Origin: Belliella alkalica
GTDB lineage: Bacteria > Bacteroidota > Bacteroidia > Cytophagales > Cyclobacteriaceae
Assembly (NCBI RefSeq): GCF_022549785.1
Contig: NZ_JAKZGO010000017.1
Span: forward strand, 17,136 to 81,135
Direction of reading: 5' to 3'
DNA length: 64,000 nucleotides
Below the pieces are notes generated by a model. It searched no databases and was not told the DNA's origin. It was given only the letters and a program-made list of their open reading frames with translations. How positions within the stretch are numbered: the stretch's first letter is position 1; every line of letters starts with the position of its first letter. Position numbers and translations under genes: made by a program. This document shows positions 10,443 through 18,555 of this stretch, in pieces.

Positions 10443-12248
10443 ATGCAAAGTATTCGGAATATCGCGATTATCGCACACGTTGACCACGGCAAGACCACTC
10501 TCGTGGACAAAATCATTCATCTCTCTAAAATCTTCCGTGAGAACCAACAGTTTGACGATCTTATCCTTGACAACAATGACTTGGAAAGAGAAAGGGGTAT
10601 CACAATTCTTTCTAAGAACGTATCCGTAAGATATAAAGACACCAAAATCAATATTATTGATACTCCAGGTCACGCAGACTTTGGTGGTGAAGTGGAAAGA
10701 GTTTTGAAAATGGCTGATGGGGTTATCCTATTGGTTGATGCCTTTGAAGGCCCTATGCCACAGACAAGATTCGTATTGGGCAAAGCCCTAGCACTTGGAT
10801 TGACTCCAATTGTGGTAGTCAACAAAGTGGATAAAGAAAACTGTCGTCCTGACGAAGTTCAGGAATCTGTCTTCGAATTGATGTTCAATTTGGACGCTAC
10901 AGAAGAGCAGTTGGAATTCCAGACCCTTTATGGTTCTGCCAAAAACAACTGGATGGGTCCAGATTGGAAAAACCCTACTGATACCATCATCCCACTTTTG
11001 GATGCTATCATAGACCATATTCCTGCGCCAAAAATCGACGAAGGAACGCTACAAATGCAAATCACTTCCCTTGATTACTCAAACTTCGTAGGCCGTATAG
11101 CCATCGGTAGAGTAAAAAGAGGTTCCATCAAAGAAGGGTCTCAATTGACTTTGTGCAAGGCAGATGGTGTTTTCAAAAAAGTAAAAGTAAAAGAACTTCA
11201 TGTATTTGAAGGTCTAGGAAAAAATAAAGTAACTGAAGTAGTAGCTGGAGACATTTGTGCTGTAACTGGTATTGATGATTTCGAAATCGGTGATACACTT
11301 GCTGATCTTGAAAATCCAGAAGCACTACCAAGAATCTCTATCGATGAGCCTACTATGAATATGCTCTTCACGATCAACAACTCTCCTTTCTTTGGTAAAG
11401 AAGGAAAATTTGTGACTTCCCGTCACTTGAGAGACAGATTGATGAAGGAAATGGAGAAAAACTTGGCTTTGAGAGTTGAATCTACAGATTCTGAAGATAA
11501 ATTCTTGGTTTACGGACGTGGTATCCTTCACTTGTCAGTCTTGATCGAGACGATGAGAAGAGAAGGTTACGAATTACAAGTGGGTCAGCCTCAGGTGATC
11601 TACAAAGAAATTGACGGTGTAAAACATGAACCAATCGAAGTATTGGTAGTGGATGTACCTGAGACGACTGCAGGAAAAGTAATCGAATTGGCTACACAAA
11701 GAAAAGGTGAACTCCTTGTAATGGAGCCAAAAGGTGATTTGCAACACTTAGAATTCAGAATTCCTTCAAGAGGTTTGATTGGATTGAGAAACAATGTATT
11801 GACTGCTACACAAGGTGAAGCAATCATGAACCACAGATTCTCAGCTTACGAACCGTTCAAAGGATCTATCCCTGAAAGAAACAACGGTTCATTGATCTCT
11901 ATGGAAGGTGGACAGTGTACTGCTTATGCAATTGACAAATTGCAGGACAGAGGTACATTCTTCGTAGAGCCAGGAGAAGAGCTCTATACAGGTCAGGTTA
12001 TCGGTGAAAATTCCCGTGACAATGATATTGTAGTAAACGTACAAAAAGGTAAAAAACTAACCAACATGAGAGCTTCAGGTTCTGATGACAACGTTAGGAT
12101 TCAGCCTGCCAAAAAATTCTCTTTGGAAGAAGCTATGGAATACATCCAAAAGGATGAATACCTAGAAATCACTCCAAAGTCCATCAGAATGAGAAAAATC
12201 TATTTGGACGAAGGTGAGAGAACAAGAATGGCGAAGAAAGAAGCTTAA
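10443..12248 (+). CDS. typA: Translational GTPase TypA/BipA
   Basis: A 601-residue ribosome-associated GTPase of the EF-G/LepA superfamily, involved in ribosome assembly and stress growth. The G1 motif AHVDHGKTT is near residues 11-19, followed by G2 RGIT, G3 DTPGHADF and G4 NKVD. Domain II, the EF-G-like domains and the BipA-specific C-terminal domain follow, ending [18 protein letters not shown]. Its length is normal for the family. It is preceded by a TAnnTTTG box and followed by a strong terminator, so it is likely a single-gene transcript. Confidence 0.97.
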   Translation: MQSIRNIAIIAHVDHGKTTLVDKIIHLSKIFRENQQFDDLILDNNDLERERGITILSKNVSVRYKDTKINIIDTPGHADFGGEVERVLKMADGVILLVDAFEGPMPQTRFVLGKALALGLTPIVVVNKVDKENCRPDEVQESVFELMFNLDATEEQLEFQTLYGSAKNNWMGPDWKNPTDTIIPLLDAIIDHIPAPKIDEGTLQMQITSLDYSNFVGRIAIGRVKRGSIKEGSQLTLCKADGVFKKVKVKELHVFEGLGKNKVTEVVAGDICAVTGIDDFEIGDTLADLENPEALPRISIDEPTMNMLFTINNSPFFGKEGKFVTSRHLRDRLMKEMEKNLALRVESTDSEDKFLVYGRGILHLSVLIETMRREGYELQVGQPQVIYKEIDGVKHEPIEVLVVDVPETTAGKVIELATQRKGELLVMEPKGDLQHLEFRIPSRGLIGLRNNVLTATQGEAIMNHRFSAYEPFKGSIPERNNGSLISMEGGQCTAYAIDKLQDRGTFFVEPGEELYTGQVIGENSRDNDIVVNVQKGKKLTNMRASGSDDNVRIQPAKKFSLEEAMEYIQKDEYLEITPKSIRMRKIYLDEGERTRMAKKEA

Positions 12249-12279
12249 TCTAAGATTCAAGATATAAGAAGTAAGACAG

Positions 12280-12309
12280 GCCCCGAAGGAAACTTCGGGG
12301 CTTTTTTTT
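12280..12309 (+). terminator. Rho-independent terminator of typA
   Basis: GCCCCGAAG pairs perfectly with CTTCGGGGC across a GAAA loop and is followed by eight T residues. It lies 32 nt after the typA stop codon. Confidence 0.93.
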
Positions 12310-12440
12310 AGAAATGAGATTTGAGACACAAGACGCAAGATGTAAGACTGAGGGATCTCGGACAGGGTGCATCCTAAATCCTAACAAAAGCTTATTCACG
12401 GTCATTTCGACCAAAGGGAGAAATCTTGAGCTGTAATTCT
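12310..12440. repeat. Putative dispersed intergenic repeat sequence
   Basis: This stretch holds degenerate AAGAYRYAAGA-like units (GAGACACAAGACGCAAGATG), which also occur just before the typA terminator at 12252-12277. They are followed by GTCATTTCGACCAAAGGGAG near 12402. Similar short phrases recur between genes in many Bacteroidota genomes as far as I recall. Only the local recurrence is visible here. Confidence 0.35.
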
Positions 12441-12476
12441 AAATAATACCACTCTCTTTCTCTTCAAATTATATTA

Positions 12477-12514
12477 TTGTTTAGTAAACAACACTTTTAT
12501 AGTTTACTAAACAA
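12477..12514. repeat. Perfect 13-bp inverted repeat
   Basis: TTGTTTAGTAAAC at 12477-12489 is exactly complementary to GTTTACTAAACAA at 12502-12514, with a 12-nt loop. It lies just past the 3' end of the minus-strand lipoprotein gene. Without a clear T run it could be a weak terminator, an RNA 3'-end stabiliser or a protein-binding site. Confidence 0.6.
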
Positions 12515-12528
12515 CATTAATAATGAAA

Positions 12529-13713
12529 TCATATGAATTCATAAACGTCATAAACAACCTGGTCTTCATTGAGTCCCTCGTAAAAAGGATTGGTACGGGA
12601 AAGGTAAAGTCCTTTTTCCCCAACGAAAGACTTATACGGATAATGGATTTTGCCAGGGAATCTCTTTTCAGTCAAAACATTAAAGTCCCTATCCAAAACG
12701 ACAATACTAAAATCATTCTTTAAATGTGGAAATTGATCTTCTAAATACGACTCGTCTATAGTTCTTCCAATTGTCACAAATCGATAATAAACCTCCCTAT
12801 ATTTATCGTAAAAAATATATGAATATGCTGTATTAGTTATCCTTTCCCTAAGTTGTTCATCTACTGTTGAATTGGCATCAGAGGAACTTTTGATTGGCTT
12901 TGCAAACTCACTTTTCGCGTAAACTGATTTAAAAGACTCCATATTTTGATCATAAATCAACATAGAATCCATTACTGCCCAAGAGTATATCAATAAGTTA
13001 TCATTCTTTATTCTAGAGAAACCACCCCAGTAAGTTTGCCATGTTTTCCCTTTATAAAAATCCGGAATACGAATTTGATCTGAAATATTAACTTCATTAC
13101 TGATCAAGTCAACTTCCACAGCTGGTCTGAACTCCTCCATCGCTTCGGCAGAACTTAAAAAACCATTTAATGTCATATCGGAAAAATACAATTTACCATT
13201 TTCATAAAGAGTCGGATTAGTTGACCTAGAATAATGATTGACCATACTTTTCATCATGGCTTGCGGACTACTTCTATCTATTTTTTGCGGATTGTATTGC
13301 GTCACTATTTCACCATTACCATTGATCAATGAAATCCCGTTCAATAACATCTGCCTAAATAAAAAAATCGAATCTGCATTATGATACCAAAATCCATATA
13401 AGGAAGGAATAGGAAACCTTTCGTCTTTTTGGATTGCTGTTCTTTTTAATTTTTCACCAGATGCCAAATCATAAAAATCAAAAGAAAAATTAACCTTGTT
13501 CATCACCAATAACATCTCCTGCCCATCTTCTTGGATTACCTGAAACTCTGGAAAACTATAATCTGACAAAGAGTCTATCTCAAGTTTGACTTGACCAACT
13601 TCAGTGAAATCATTAAAAAAAGTCCTCTTTTCTGAATTAGCTTCTTTCTCTGAACAGGAAACAAAAATTGCGCAAATGAGCACTAAAAACAGAAGCCAGT
13701 TTTTCATAAACAT
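12529..13713 (-). CDS. Lipoprotein, DUF4221-like
   Basis: A 394-residue predicted lipoprotein (MFMKNWLLFLVLICAIFVSCSEKE, Cys near residue 20). A second ATG two codons in could be the true start. The body is beta-rich and contains short YDLASGEKL and DLISNEV type strands, like the protein at 454-1638. DUF4221 lipoproteins are common in this order but have no known function. It has its own hairpin at the 3' end and no close partner gene. Confidence 0.7.
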   Translation of the reverse strand: MFMKNWLLFLVLICAIFVSCSEKEANSEKRTFFNDFTEVGQVKLEIDSLSDYSFPEFQVIQEDGQEMLLVMNKVNFSFDFYDLASGEKLKRTAIQKDERFPIPSLYGFWYHNADSIFLFRQMLLNGISLINGNGEIVTQYNPQKIDRSSPQAMMKSMVNHYSRSTNPTLYENGKLYFSDMTLNGFLSSAEAMEEFRPAVEVDLISNEVNISDQIRIPDFYKGKTWQTYWGGFSRIKNDNLLIYSWAVMDSMLIYDQNMESFKSVYAKSEFAKPIKSSSDANSTVDEQLRERITNTAYSYIFYDKYREVYYRFVTIGRTIDESYLEDQFPHLKNDFSIVVLDRDFNVLTEKRFPGKIHYPYKSFVGEKGLYLSRTNPFYEGLNEDQVVYDVYEFI

Positions 13714-13879
13714 GGTGGAATTGTGGAATATCTAAACAAGTTAATCTATTTTAATAACTAAACAGTTACTTATTATTGTTTAAAGTTAAAAAATGGCTGC
13801 TACACTCAGAATTTTACAAAAACCACGTCTTTTATTAATTTCCAAGTCATGATTTCTTTAACTTTTGATTGAATAAATC

Positions 13880-14443
13880 TCAAAACCTATAACCTACCCT
13901 CAAATGTAAATTGACAGCAACTTCACCTTCATTTTCGGCATATCCATAGCTTTTGTAAAATAAATGCCGATATCCAATCCCAATACCCGCTTCATAAGTA
14001 AAATGATTGCCTAAATTTCTACGAATCCCCCAAGTTGGGACAATAGAGAGTTGACTAACTATACCTGAATTATCATAATTGGAAATCAAAAACCAATCTG
14101 GATGGAAGCTGGTCTTCAATGAAAGAAAATTACCAGAGTTACCCACGATGTTTTTAGACTTTGATTGTCTCTTGTCAAGATTGTAATAAAGCCTCGGCTC
14201 CAGCGTAAAAACAGGTGCGAAAGTATATCCAATTCCATCATAAAACATCCCCCATCCAAAGCCACCATCAAAACCCACTTCGCTTCTAAGTGCCAGTTTA
14301 TTGGTCAATCTTGATTCGTTATGAAACCAAGTACCCAGAACTCCAATTTGGACACCATTGGTAGATTTTTCTACACTTGCTTCTTGGGATTTTGCGAAAA
14401 AAGATATGGTAATGAATACAAAGGTTAAAAGGATTTTTTTCAT
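13880..14443 (-). CDS. Small outer-membrane beta-barrel protein, unknown function
   Basis: About 187 residues from the ATG at 14443. That start was chosen because it gives a signal peptide (MKKILLTFVFITISFFAKSQ); a longer frame to 14506 adds 21 unlikely residues. The mature part alternates hydrophobic and polar residues in strand-like blocks and ends LHLRVGYRF, with a terminal aromatic as in outer-membrane barrels. I do not recognise a specific family. It is the last intact chromosomal gene before the zone of gene fragments. Confidence 0.7.
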   Translation of the reverse strand: MKKILLTFVFITISFFAKSQEASVEKSTNGVQIGVLGTWFHNESRLTNKLALRSEVGFDGGFGWGMFYDGIGYTFAPVFTLEPRLYYNLDKRQSKSKNIVGNSGNFLSLKTSFHPDWFLISNYDNSGIVSQLSIVPTWGIRRNLGNHFTYEAGIGIGYRHLFYKSYGYAENEGEVAVNLHLRVGYRF

Positions 14444-14536
14444 TGAGCTTAGTTTTTCTTGAAACAAATAAAGTTCGCAAATGTACCTAAAAAACCTTCT
14501 AACCAACTAAATTTGATCATAAAAAACAAGTAAATA

Positions 14537-14686
14537 ATATGACTATCCGATTTCTTTCACGTAGCCAAACAATAGATTGTCGGAGGAACGATTTGTGTGT
14601 TGACTGTGAACTGTTGTCTGCCGGCAAGTATCCACTACTAACAAAGCTACTTCATACCCAACGCGCAACATTGCGGATACTCATAA
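14537..14686. repeat. Possible 150-bp element with terminal inverted repeats
   Basis: TATGACTATCCG at 14537-14548 is matched in inverted orientation by CGGATACTCATA at 14675-14686 (11 of 12 positions). The interior codes for nothing recognisable. The same TATGANTATCCG word recurs twice in the tonB intergenic gap near 44.8-44.9 kb. It could be a degenerate miniature element; the call rests on short repeats only. Confidence 0.3.
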
Positions 14687-14716
14687 TAAATAAACATTAT
14701 AGAGAAAATGATCCTA

Positions 14717-15031
14717 TCACCCAACAATGGACAAAATTTTTCTGTAAATAATATGCAGATGGCTGATCGAAATAAGACTTTCCCGATCTGTCACAAACCA
14801 ATTTTCGGGCGCAAAAGCAAGTATGTGCTCCTTGCCTTTTTTGTCAATGGAAAATTGCCTCAAAAGTCCATTTTCTACAAAAAATGTATGTTTGCAATGC
14901 TCACCACTCTGAAGTAAGTATTGATCTTTTTTAACTGTTCTCGTAGTGCATTTTTCAACTAATGCCGAAATTTCCTCTTCCTCTATATCGATATTGGAAG
15001 ACAAATAAGATTTTAAGTTGAAACTGTTCAT
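14717..15031 (-). pseudogene. Truncated Crp/Fnr-family regulator
   Basis: A 104-residue frame. Residues 1-85 match the cyclic-nucleotide-binding-like sensor domain of Bacteroidota Crp/Fnr regulators (KDQYLLQSGEHCKHTFFVEN, then HILAFAPENWFVTDRESL). After that the sequence loses all resemblance and stops. The rest of the sensor domain and the whole C-terminal winged-helix DNA-binding domain are missing (normal length is about 190 residues), so it cannot act as a regulator. Its ATG overlaps the stop of the GNAT remnant upstream. Confidence 0.65.
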
Positions 15032-15225
15032 GATGGTTCAGAATGTTGCTGCCAAGTGCTTTTATTGATTTCGTAACAAATGCATTTCCCAAGTTCGGGA
15101 TAATCGGTCAATTGAGGATGGTCAAATTCTCCCATTCTTTTCATTCCGATTTTCTTCATGACATTTTCCGATTTAAAAATATATTCTTTCTTCACATATT
15201 TTTCCTTTAGTGCTAATAGCTCGTT
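15028..15225 (-). pseudogene. C-terminal remnant of a GNAT (RimJ/RimL-type) acetyltransferase
   Basis: An open frame without a start codon encodes SENVMKKIGMKRMGEFDHP followed by a Cys-Ile-Cys-Tyr-Glu-Ile strand. This matches the final part of RimJ/RimL-like N-acetyltransferases, where the usual pattern is N.(S).VMEK.GM...G.FDHP. The acetyl-CoA-binding core is absent and an in-frame stop lies just upstream. It is probably a decay product. Confidence 0.5.
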
Positions 15226-15305
15226 TTAAAGCATATCAGTCTTTTCTTTCTATATGTAATTTACATTTATCACTGGTCTTTGGTACTGATCATTACAAAA
15301 GTCCC

Positions 15306-15497
15306 TTAATAACTACGTAGGAACAAGCGAAACTTTCCTTGACCGTCTATATCGACATTCTCTTTCTGTCTCTGCGACATGGTATTGTAACCCGCAATAA
15401 GGTTGGGGAAGGCTTTCACCAAAAGGCCAAGTGCGAATAAAGTTAGGGTAGTAATGATCAATGAGGTTTTAATTTGGTTTTTTGTAAATAATGTTAG
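15306..15497 (-). pseudogene. Remnant of a DUF3784-type small membrane protein
   Basis: A start-less open frame of 63 codons encodes a hydrophobic helix (LIITTLTLFALGLLVKAF), then LIAGYNTMSQRQKENVDIDG. GYNTMS plus the charged tail is the signature I associate with DUF3784 membrane proteins. The second membrane helix of the family is missing after a premature stop. Confidence 0.45.
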
Positions 15498-15667
15498 CTA
15501 AAGACATATTGAAAAAAAAGTCTTTGCTAGTATTTAGTTTAACTATTTCACACCTGTCGCAAGAAATGGCGGAAACCCCTCCAAAATTAGTAAACTTAGT
15601 TGTAATTCCCTGTCCGCCTTATGAGGGTTTTCTGCCCCTCAAATTAATTCTTTGAACCATATTCTAG

Positions 15668-15760
15668 GAAAAGACCGCTTCCATCCTGATAGAATTCGGC
15701 GACCCTGATAGATTTTAAATCAATCAGGGCTTACCAATAGGGATCAGTATAAAGGCTTTT
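15668..15760 (+). pseudogene. IS110-type transposase C-terminal remnant
   Basis: The frame at 15668-15715 reads EKTASILIEFGDPDRF, then stops; after a 1-nt shift it continues FKSIRAYQ. This matches the conserved C-terminal part of IS110/IS116-family transposases (GIG.KTA...I.EIGD..RFKS...A), now broken by frameshift and stops. No complete insertion sequence is present. It lies next to a half-element of the cassette array. Confidence 0.45.
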
Positions 15761-15761
15761 C

Positions 15762-15783
15762 TCTAGTGGGCTAAATGTTGCTC
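15762..15783. repeat. Possible half of a cassette-array element (E)
   Basis: TAGTGGGCTAAATGTTG resembles the right end of element A (TGTAGGTGCTGTTA) and sits directly at the 3' end of the first array gene, exactly where a 126-bp element is expected. The rest is replaced by the IS110-type remnant. Weak similarity. Confidence 0.3.
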
Positions 15784-16260
15784 CTAGTTATTTACCAATT
15801 CAAAGTCAAGCACTTCACGCAATCTTTTCAGACTTTCTCTCGATAAAAACTTAAAAGCAAGTCCAATAAATCCGTATCTAATTATTAAAATTTGACCGAT
15901 TACAACCAAAATAAAAATTGGATCTGGCTCTTCTTTTCCAGTCAATATTGCAATTAAAATTGCAACAATAGGAAAACAAAGAATTATGCTTAATAAAATC
16001 CGAAAGACTTTATGTATTTCCACTTTCACGTTCCCTTTGTCAGATTCAATTGCTCCTGACATTACACAAAAAGCTCCTTTTCCAATTACAGATGAGATTA
16101 GTTTAAATTCGTTTCCGTTTATAATTCCGCGAAATGATCTGTCGGTACGTTGAGAAGTCAGATTTTCAGACTTCTCAGTTCTCCGATTTAGTCGATTTAG
16201 CGTTTCTGCTTGATTATCGATAAGTTTAAATTTCAGTTCTTTGGTTGGGAATATTTTCAT
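15784..16260 (-). CDS. Hypothetical membrane protein (array unit 1)
   Basis: A 158-residue protein with a soluble N-terminal half (residues 1-88; motifs RSFRGIING and KGAFCVMSGAIES), then two predicted membrane helices (about residues 89-108 and 115-135) and a short basic cytoplasmic tail. I do not recognise a named family. It begins 15 nt from element A and ends next to a possible half-element, so it is the outermost unit of the array. Like many integron cassette genes it is a stand-alone hypothetical. Confidence 0.65.
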   Translation of the reverse strand: MKIFPTKELKFKLIDNQAETLNRLNRRTEKSENLTSQRTDRSFRGIINGNEFKLISSVIGKGAFCVMSGAIESDKGNVKVEIHKVFRILLSIILCFPIVAILIAILTGKEEPDPIFILVVIGQILIIRYGFIGLAFKFLSRESLKRLREVLDFELVNN

Positions 16261-16275
16261 TTCTCAAATTTGGCA

Positions 16276-16401
16276 AAATGTTTTGGCGCTTGGCGAAGGT
16301 GGCGATTTATACCACCAAACTTCATTTGAGCACCGAACTTCAAATTTAGTAAAAACTGTCATACGAAGCACTTAACCGCTACTTGCTTGTAGGTGCTGTT
16401 A
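16276..16401. repeat. Palindromic 126-bp array element A
   Basis: One of four intergenic elements of exactly 126 bp. The left end is AAATGTTTTGGCG and the right end is AGGTGCTGTTA. The arms pair imperfectly (left CTTGGCGAAGGTGGCG against the complement of CTACTTGCTTGTAG). It keeps the AACCGCY block found in the right arm of all copies. It is the most diverged copy, with AAATG in place of TAACG. It lies 28 nt after the SMI1-like gene stop and 15 nt before the start of the next gene. Confidence 0.7.
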
Positions 16402-16429
16402 AATGCTGGCATTCTTCATTCGTTTGTCA

Positions 16430-17251
16430 TTATCGTCCAAATAATTTAGATAAAAATCCTTTCTTAACTTGCTTTTCAATTCCCCAAATCAATTCGGTTT
16501 CGTGTCGTTTTGCTTTGTCAATGTTCGGCCCGAATTCCCCCCAAGCAAATCCACTTTGATTTTGTTTGTTTCTCAAGTCGGCAATTACAAAATTGTCTGG
16601 AAGCGATAATGCAAAGTTTTTCAAGCTTGTGTCGTTTGATTGTTTTGCATTTTCAAGTTCAATAAAACCGTTGTCTTTGCTCCAAATGTCCATAACAACT
16701 TTTTCGTGAATTATGTCAAGGTTTGACTTGTTCCCGTTTTTCCCAAAGTCGTTTACGTGTTCAATAAATTGCGTTAAGTTGTCTGAATGTTTTACGATAA
16801 CTGCTGGGTCGTGACATACATAAAAAACATTTCCCCAATTTCCATTTTTGTCAATGTCTAAAATCCAAAAGTTACCAAAACCGTCTCCAGCAAGTTGAAC
16901 TGAATGTGAAAAAAATTCTTCAAAGCCAAACTGTCCAACTCCGTCAAATGATACTTCTTCAAGTCCGAAAAATTCAAAGCCACTTGCAAATTTTAGTAAA
17001 TCTCTGATTTCGGTCGGAACTTGTCCTGTCGGAAGTTTTTTTGCTAATTCGTCTATTTGTTGGTCAGTCAAACCTTCTTTAAGTACAACTTTATATTCGT
17101 CTCCGTCTTCAGAAACATATTTTTCGGTCAAGATAGATTTCAGTTTTTCTTTTGGTGTCATATTTTCTGTTTTTTCGTCGGTCTTGTTGTTGCTACCAAT
17201 CAAATTTGTCAAGGCTAAAATTGTCAATATTTTTGATACGGTTTGTTTCAT
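16430..17251 (-). CDS. SMI1/KNR4 family protein (array unit 2)
   Basis: 273 residues. Residues from about 31 onward (TPKEKLKSILTEKY) look like an SMI1/KNR4 (SUKH) fold: a helical start, LPTGQVPTEIRDLLKFASG, then strands with GDGFGNFWILDIDKNGNWG and VFYVCHDP. SUKH proteins often act as immunity proteins against bacterial toxins, but no toxin gene is next to it. The first 20 residues form a signal-like helix ending LIGSNNK, where a lipobox would have Cys in place of Ser. Either export was lost or the true start is the ATG at 17161. Bounded by elements A and B. Confidence 0.8.
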   Translation of the reverse strand: MKQTVSKILTILALTNLIGSNNKTDEKTENMTPKEKLKSILTEKYVSEDGDEYKVVLKEGLTDQQIDELAKKLPTGQVPTEIRDLLKFASGFEFFGLEEVSFDGVGQFGFEEFFSHSVQLAGDGFGNFWILDIDKNGNWGNVFYVCHDPAVIVKHSDNLTQFIEHVNDFGKNGNKSNLDIIHEKVVMDIWSKDNGFIELENAKQSNDTSLKNFALSLPDNFVIADLRNKQNQSGFAWGEFGPNIDKAKRHETELIWGIEKQVKKGFLSKLFGR

Positions 17252-17263
17252 TATGCTTGCAGG

Positions 17264-17389
17264 TAATGTGATTCAGCTTGGAACCGGCGGGCCTTCGGAG
17301 CCACTTCCCTTCCAACCTAATCCGAACTTCTTAAATATACTTAACTTTCAATTTACTCTGAACCGCCCGCTGTATCCAAGATGATGTTA
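17264..17389. repeat. Palindromic 126-bp array element B
   Basis: The left end TAATGTGATTCAGCTTGGA and the right end TCCAAGATGATGTTA form inverted arms sharing CTTGGA. The outer left arm (TAATGTGATTCAG) is 4 nt longer than the outer right arm (complement TAACATCAT), giving unpaired bases as in integron attC sites. It is strongly similar to element C over its full length. It starts 12 nt from the SMI1-like gene start and ends 10 nt from the FloA-like gene stop. Confidence 0.85.
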
Positions 17390-17399
17390 CCGCCATTTG

Positions 17400-18074
17400 T
17401 TATTTTTTCATCCTTGACCTGATATCTTGCTGAACTAATACAACTCTTAATTCCTTCTCCCAGAAGTCAATGGTCAGTATGTTTTCCCTTAAAAATTGTT
17501 CTGTTTTTAAATGCTCTGAATGTTCCCAAGAATTTAGAAACCTACCTATTTTTTCTTCAATCTTTCTTTGAATTTGTTCAGGTTGTTTGTCTGCCCAAAT
17601 TGATTCTGGAAACCCAAACTTGTATTTGGCTGCAATAGAAATTTTTAAAGAATCATTCTCTTGTTCATCGATTTGTACCAACTGTTCTTGGTCACAAGCA
17701 ATAATTTCACTTTTCAAGTTCTTACCTGCCAAATCTATGGCGGACAGGATATTAAAGTCTATATTCCTATTTCTTCTTTTTAGTTCTTTAATTCCTTCTT
17801 GTATGTTATATAGGTTTCCACTTGCTAAATAATGATTAGCTAATTTTTCGATTGGTATTTTATGTTGCCCCCAAACCCCCTTTACTCCTTCCAAAAACTC
17901 TTTTTTTAAACAAAAACTCTTTTGAATAATTTCAGCTTCTTCGAAGGTTAACTCCAGTCCAAATGTTTTTGCCCTATACTTTGCAAAATAAACTGGAGCT
18001 TTCTTCACAAAAAGGATTAAACCTAAGAAAAAGGAAATCAGTATTAAAAATAAGATTATTAGGTCCCAATTCAT
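17400..18074 (-). CDS. Truncated FloA-like flotillin (array unit 3)
   Basis: 224 residues with one N-terminal membrane helix (about residues 5-23). The middle reads ANHYLASGNLYNIQEGIKEL, then a basic segment and LSAIDLAGKNLKSEI. FloA (UPF0365) has HYLAGGNVDRVVNAL and AAIDLAGRDVLEAV at the same spacing. The C-terminal part follows the FloA pattern of a charged helix, then a final strand (LRVVLVQQDI). FloA is about 330 residues and forms membrane microdomain scaffolds; this copy is divergent and lacks the glycine-rich N-terminal segment and the C-terminal tail. It is probably a real but reduced relative. Bounded by elements B and C. Confidence 0.75.
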   Translation of the reverse strand: MNWDLIILFLILISFFLGLILFVKKAPVYFAKYRAKTFGLELTFEEAEIIQKSFCLKKEFLEGVKGVWGQHKIPIEKLANHYLASGNLYNIQEGIKELKRRNRNIDFNILSAIDLAGKNLKSEIIACDQEQLVQIDEQENDSLKISIAAKYKFGFPESIWADKQPEQIQRKIEEKIGRFLNSWEHSEHLKTEQFLRENILTIDFWEKELRVVLVQQDIRSRMKK

Positions 18075-18101
18075 GTTGTGTTATGTTTTTACAATTGGCT
18101 A

Positions 18102-18227
18102 TAACGTGATTCAGCTTGGAGACGGCGAGCATTCGGAACCGTTCTCTTCCAGTCTACTCCTAACTTCTTAAAGGTACTAAACTTTCAATTTACTCGGAAC
18201 CGTCCGCCGTCTTCCAAGGTGATGTTA
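18102..18227. repeat. Palindromic 126-bp array element C
   Basis: The left end TAACGTGATTCAGCTTGGA pairs with the right end TCCAAGGTGATGTTA. The inner arm GACGGCG pairs with CGCCGTC. As in B, the left outer arm is 13 nt and the right 9 nt. The whole element aligns to B without gaps over 126 bp, including a shared interior phrase ACTTTCAATTTACT. It lies 24 nt after the antitoxin stop and 27 nt before the FloA-like start codon. Confidence 0.87.
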
Positions 18228-18251
18228 GAGTGCGTTATTCCTTTCGAATGC

Positions 18252-18551
18252 TCACAGGAATGTTAACCCAATTCTTTTATTCAATCCTTGTTCGAAAATC
18301 CGGATCAAAGTTGACAACTGAATATTTCCTTTACCATTTTCAAGCTTTGAGATATAACTTTTCTTTGTTCCTGCTTTTTCTGCCAATTGTTCTTGAGTCA
18401 GATTTGCTTCCTTCCTCGCTTCTTTTAGCATTTCGCTGATGATGAACATCTGGGCATTTTCTTCATACTTATTTCTGCTTTCACTTCCAATTTTTCCGTG
18501 CTCAAGTTCAATCAGTTCATCGAATGTTTTGACTTTGCTATAATCCTTCAT
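18252..18551 (-). CDS. HigA-like XRE antitoxin (array unit 4)
   Basis: 99 residues. The N-terminal part (about 35 residues) is a helical linker typical of HigA partners of Gp49/RelE-type toxins. Residues 40-95 form an HTH_3/Cro-type DNA-binding domain (LTQEQLAEKAGTKKSYISKL, then ENGKGNIQLSTL). It lies 4 nt downstream of a broken RelE/HigB-like toxin in the usual toxin-first order. The antitoxin looks intact, so it may still repress its promoter or act as an antidote to related toxins. Unit bounded by elements C and D. Confidence 0.85.
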   Translation of the reverse strand: MKDYSKVKTFDELIELEHGKIGSESRNKYEENAQMFIISEMLKEARKEANLTQEQLAEKAGTKKSYISKLENGKGNIQLSTLIRIFEQGLNKRIGLTFL

Positions 18552-18555
18552 GATC

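Noticed and set aside
12523..12723. 66-codon plus-strand ORF
   Set aside because: Antisense to the 3' end of the lipoprotein gene and without features of its own.
14539..14751. 70-codon plus-strand ORF
   Set aside because: No recognisable features; it runs through the inverted-repeat segment into the antisense of the Crp/Fnr fragment.
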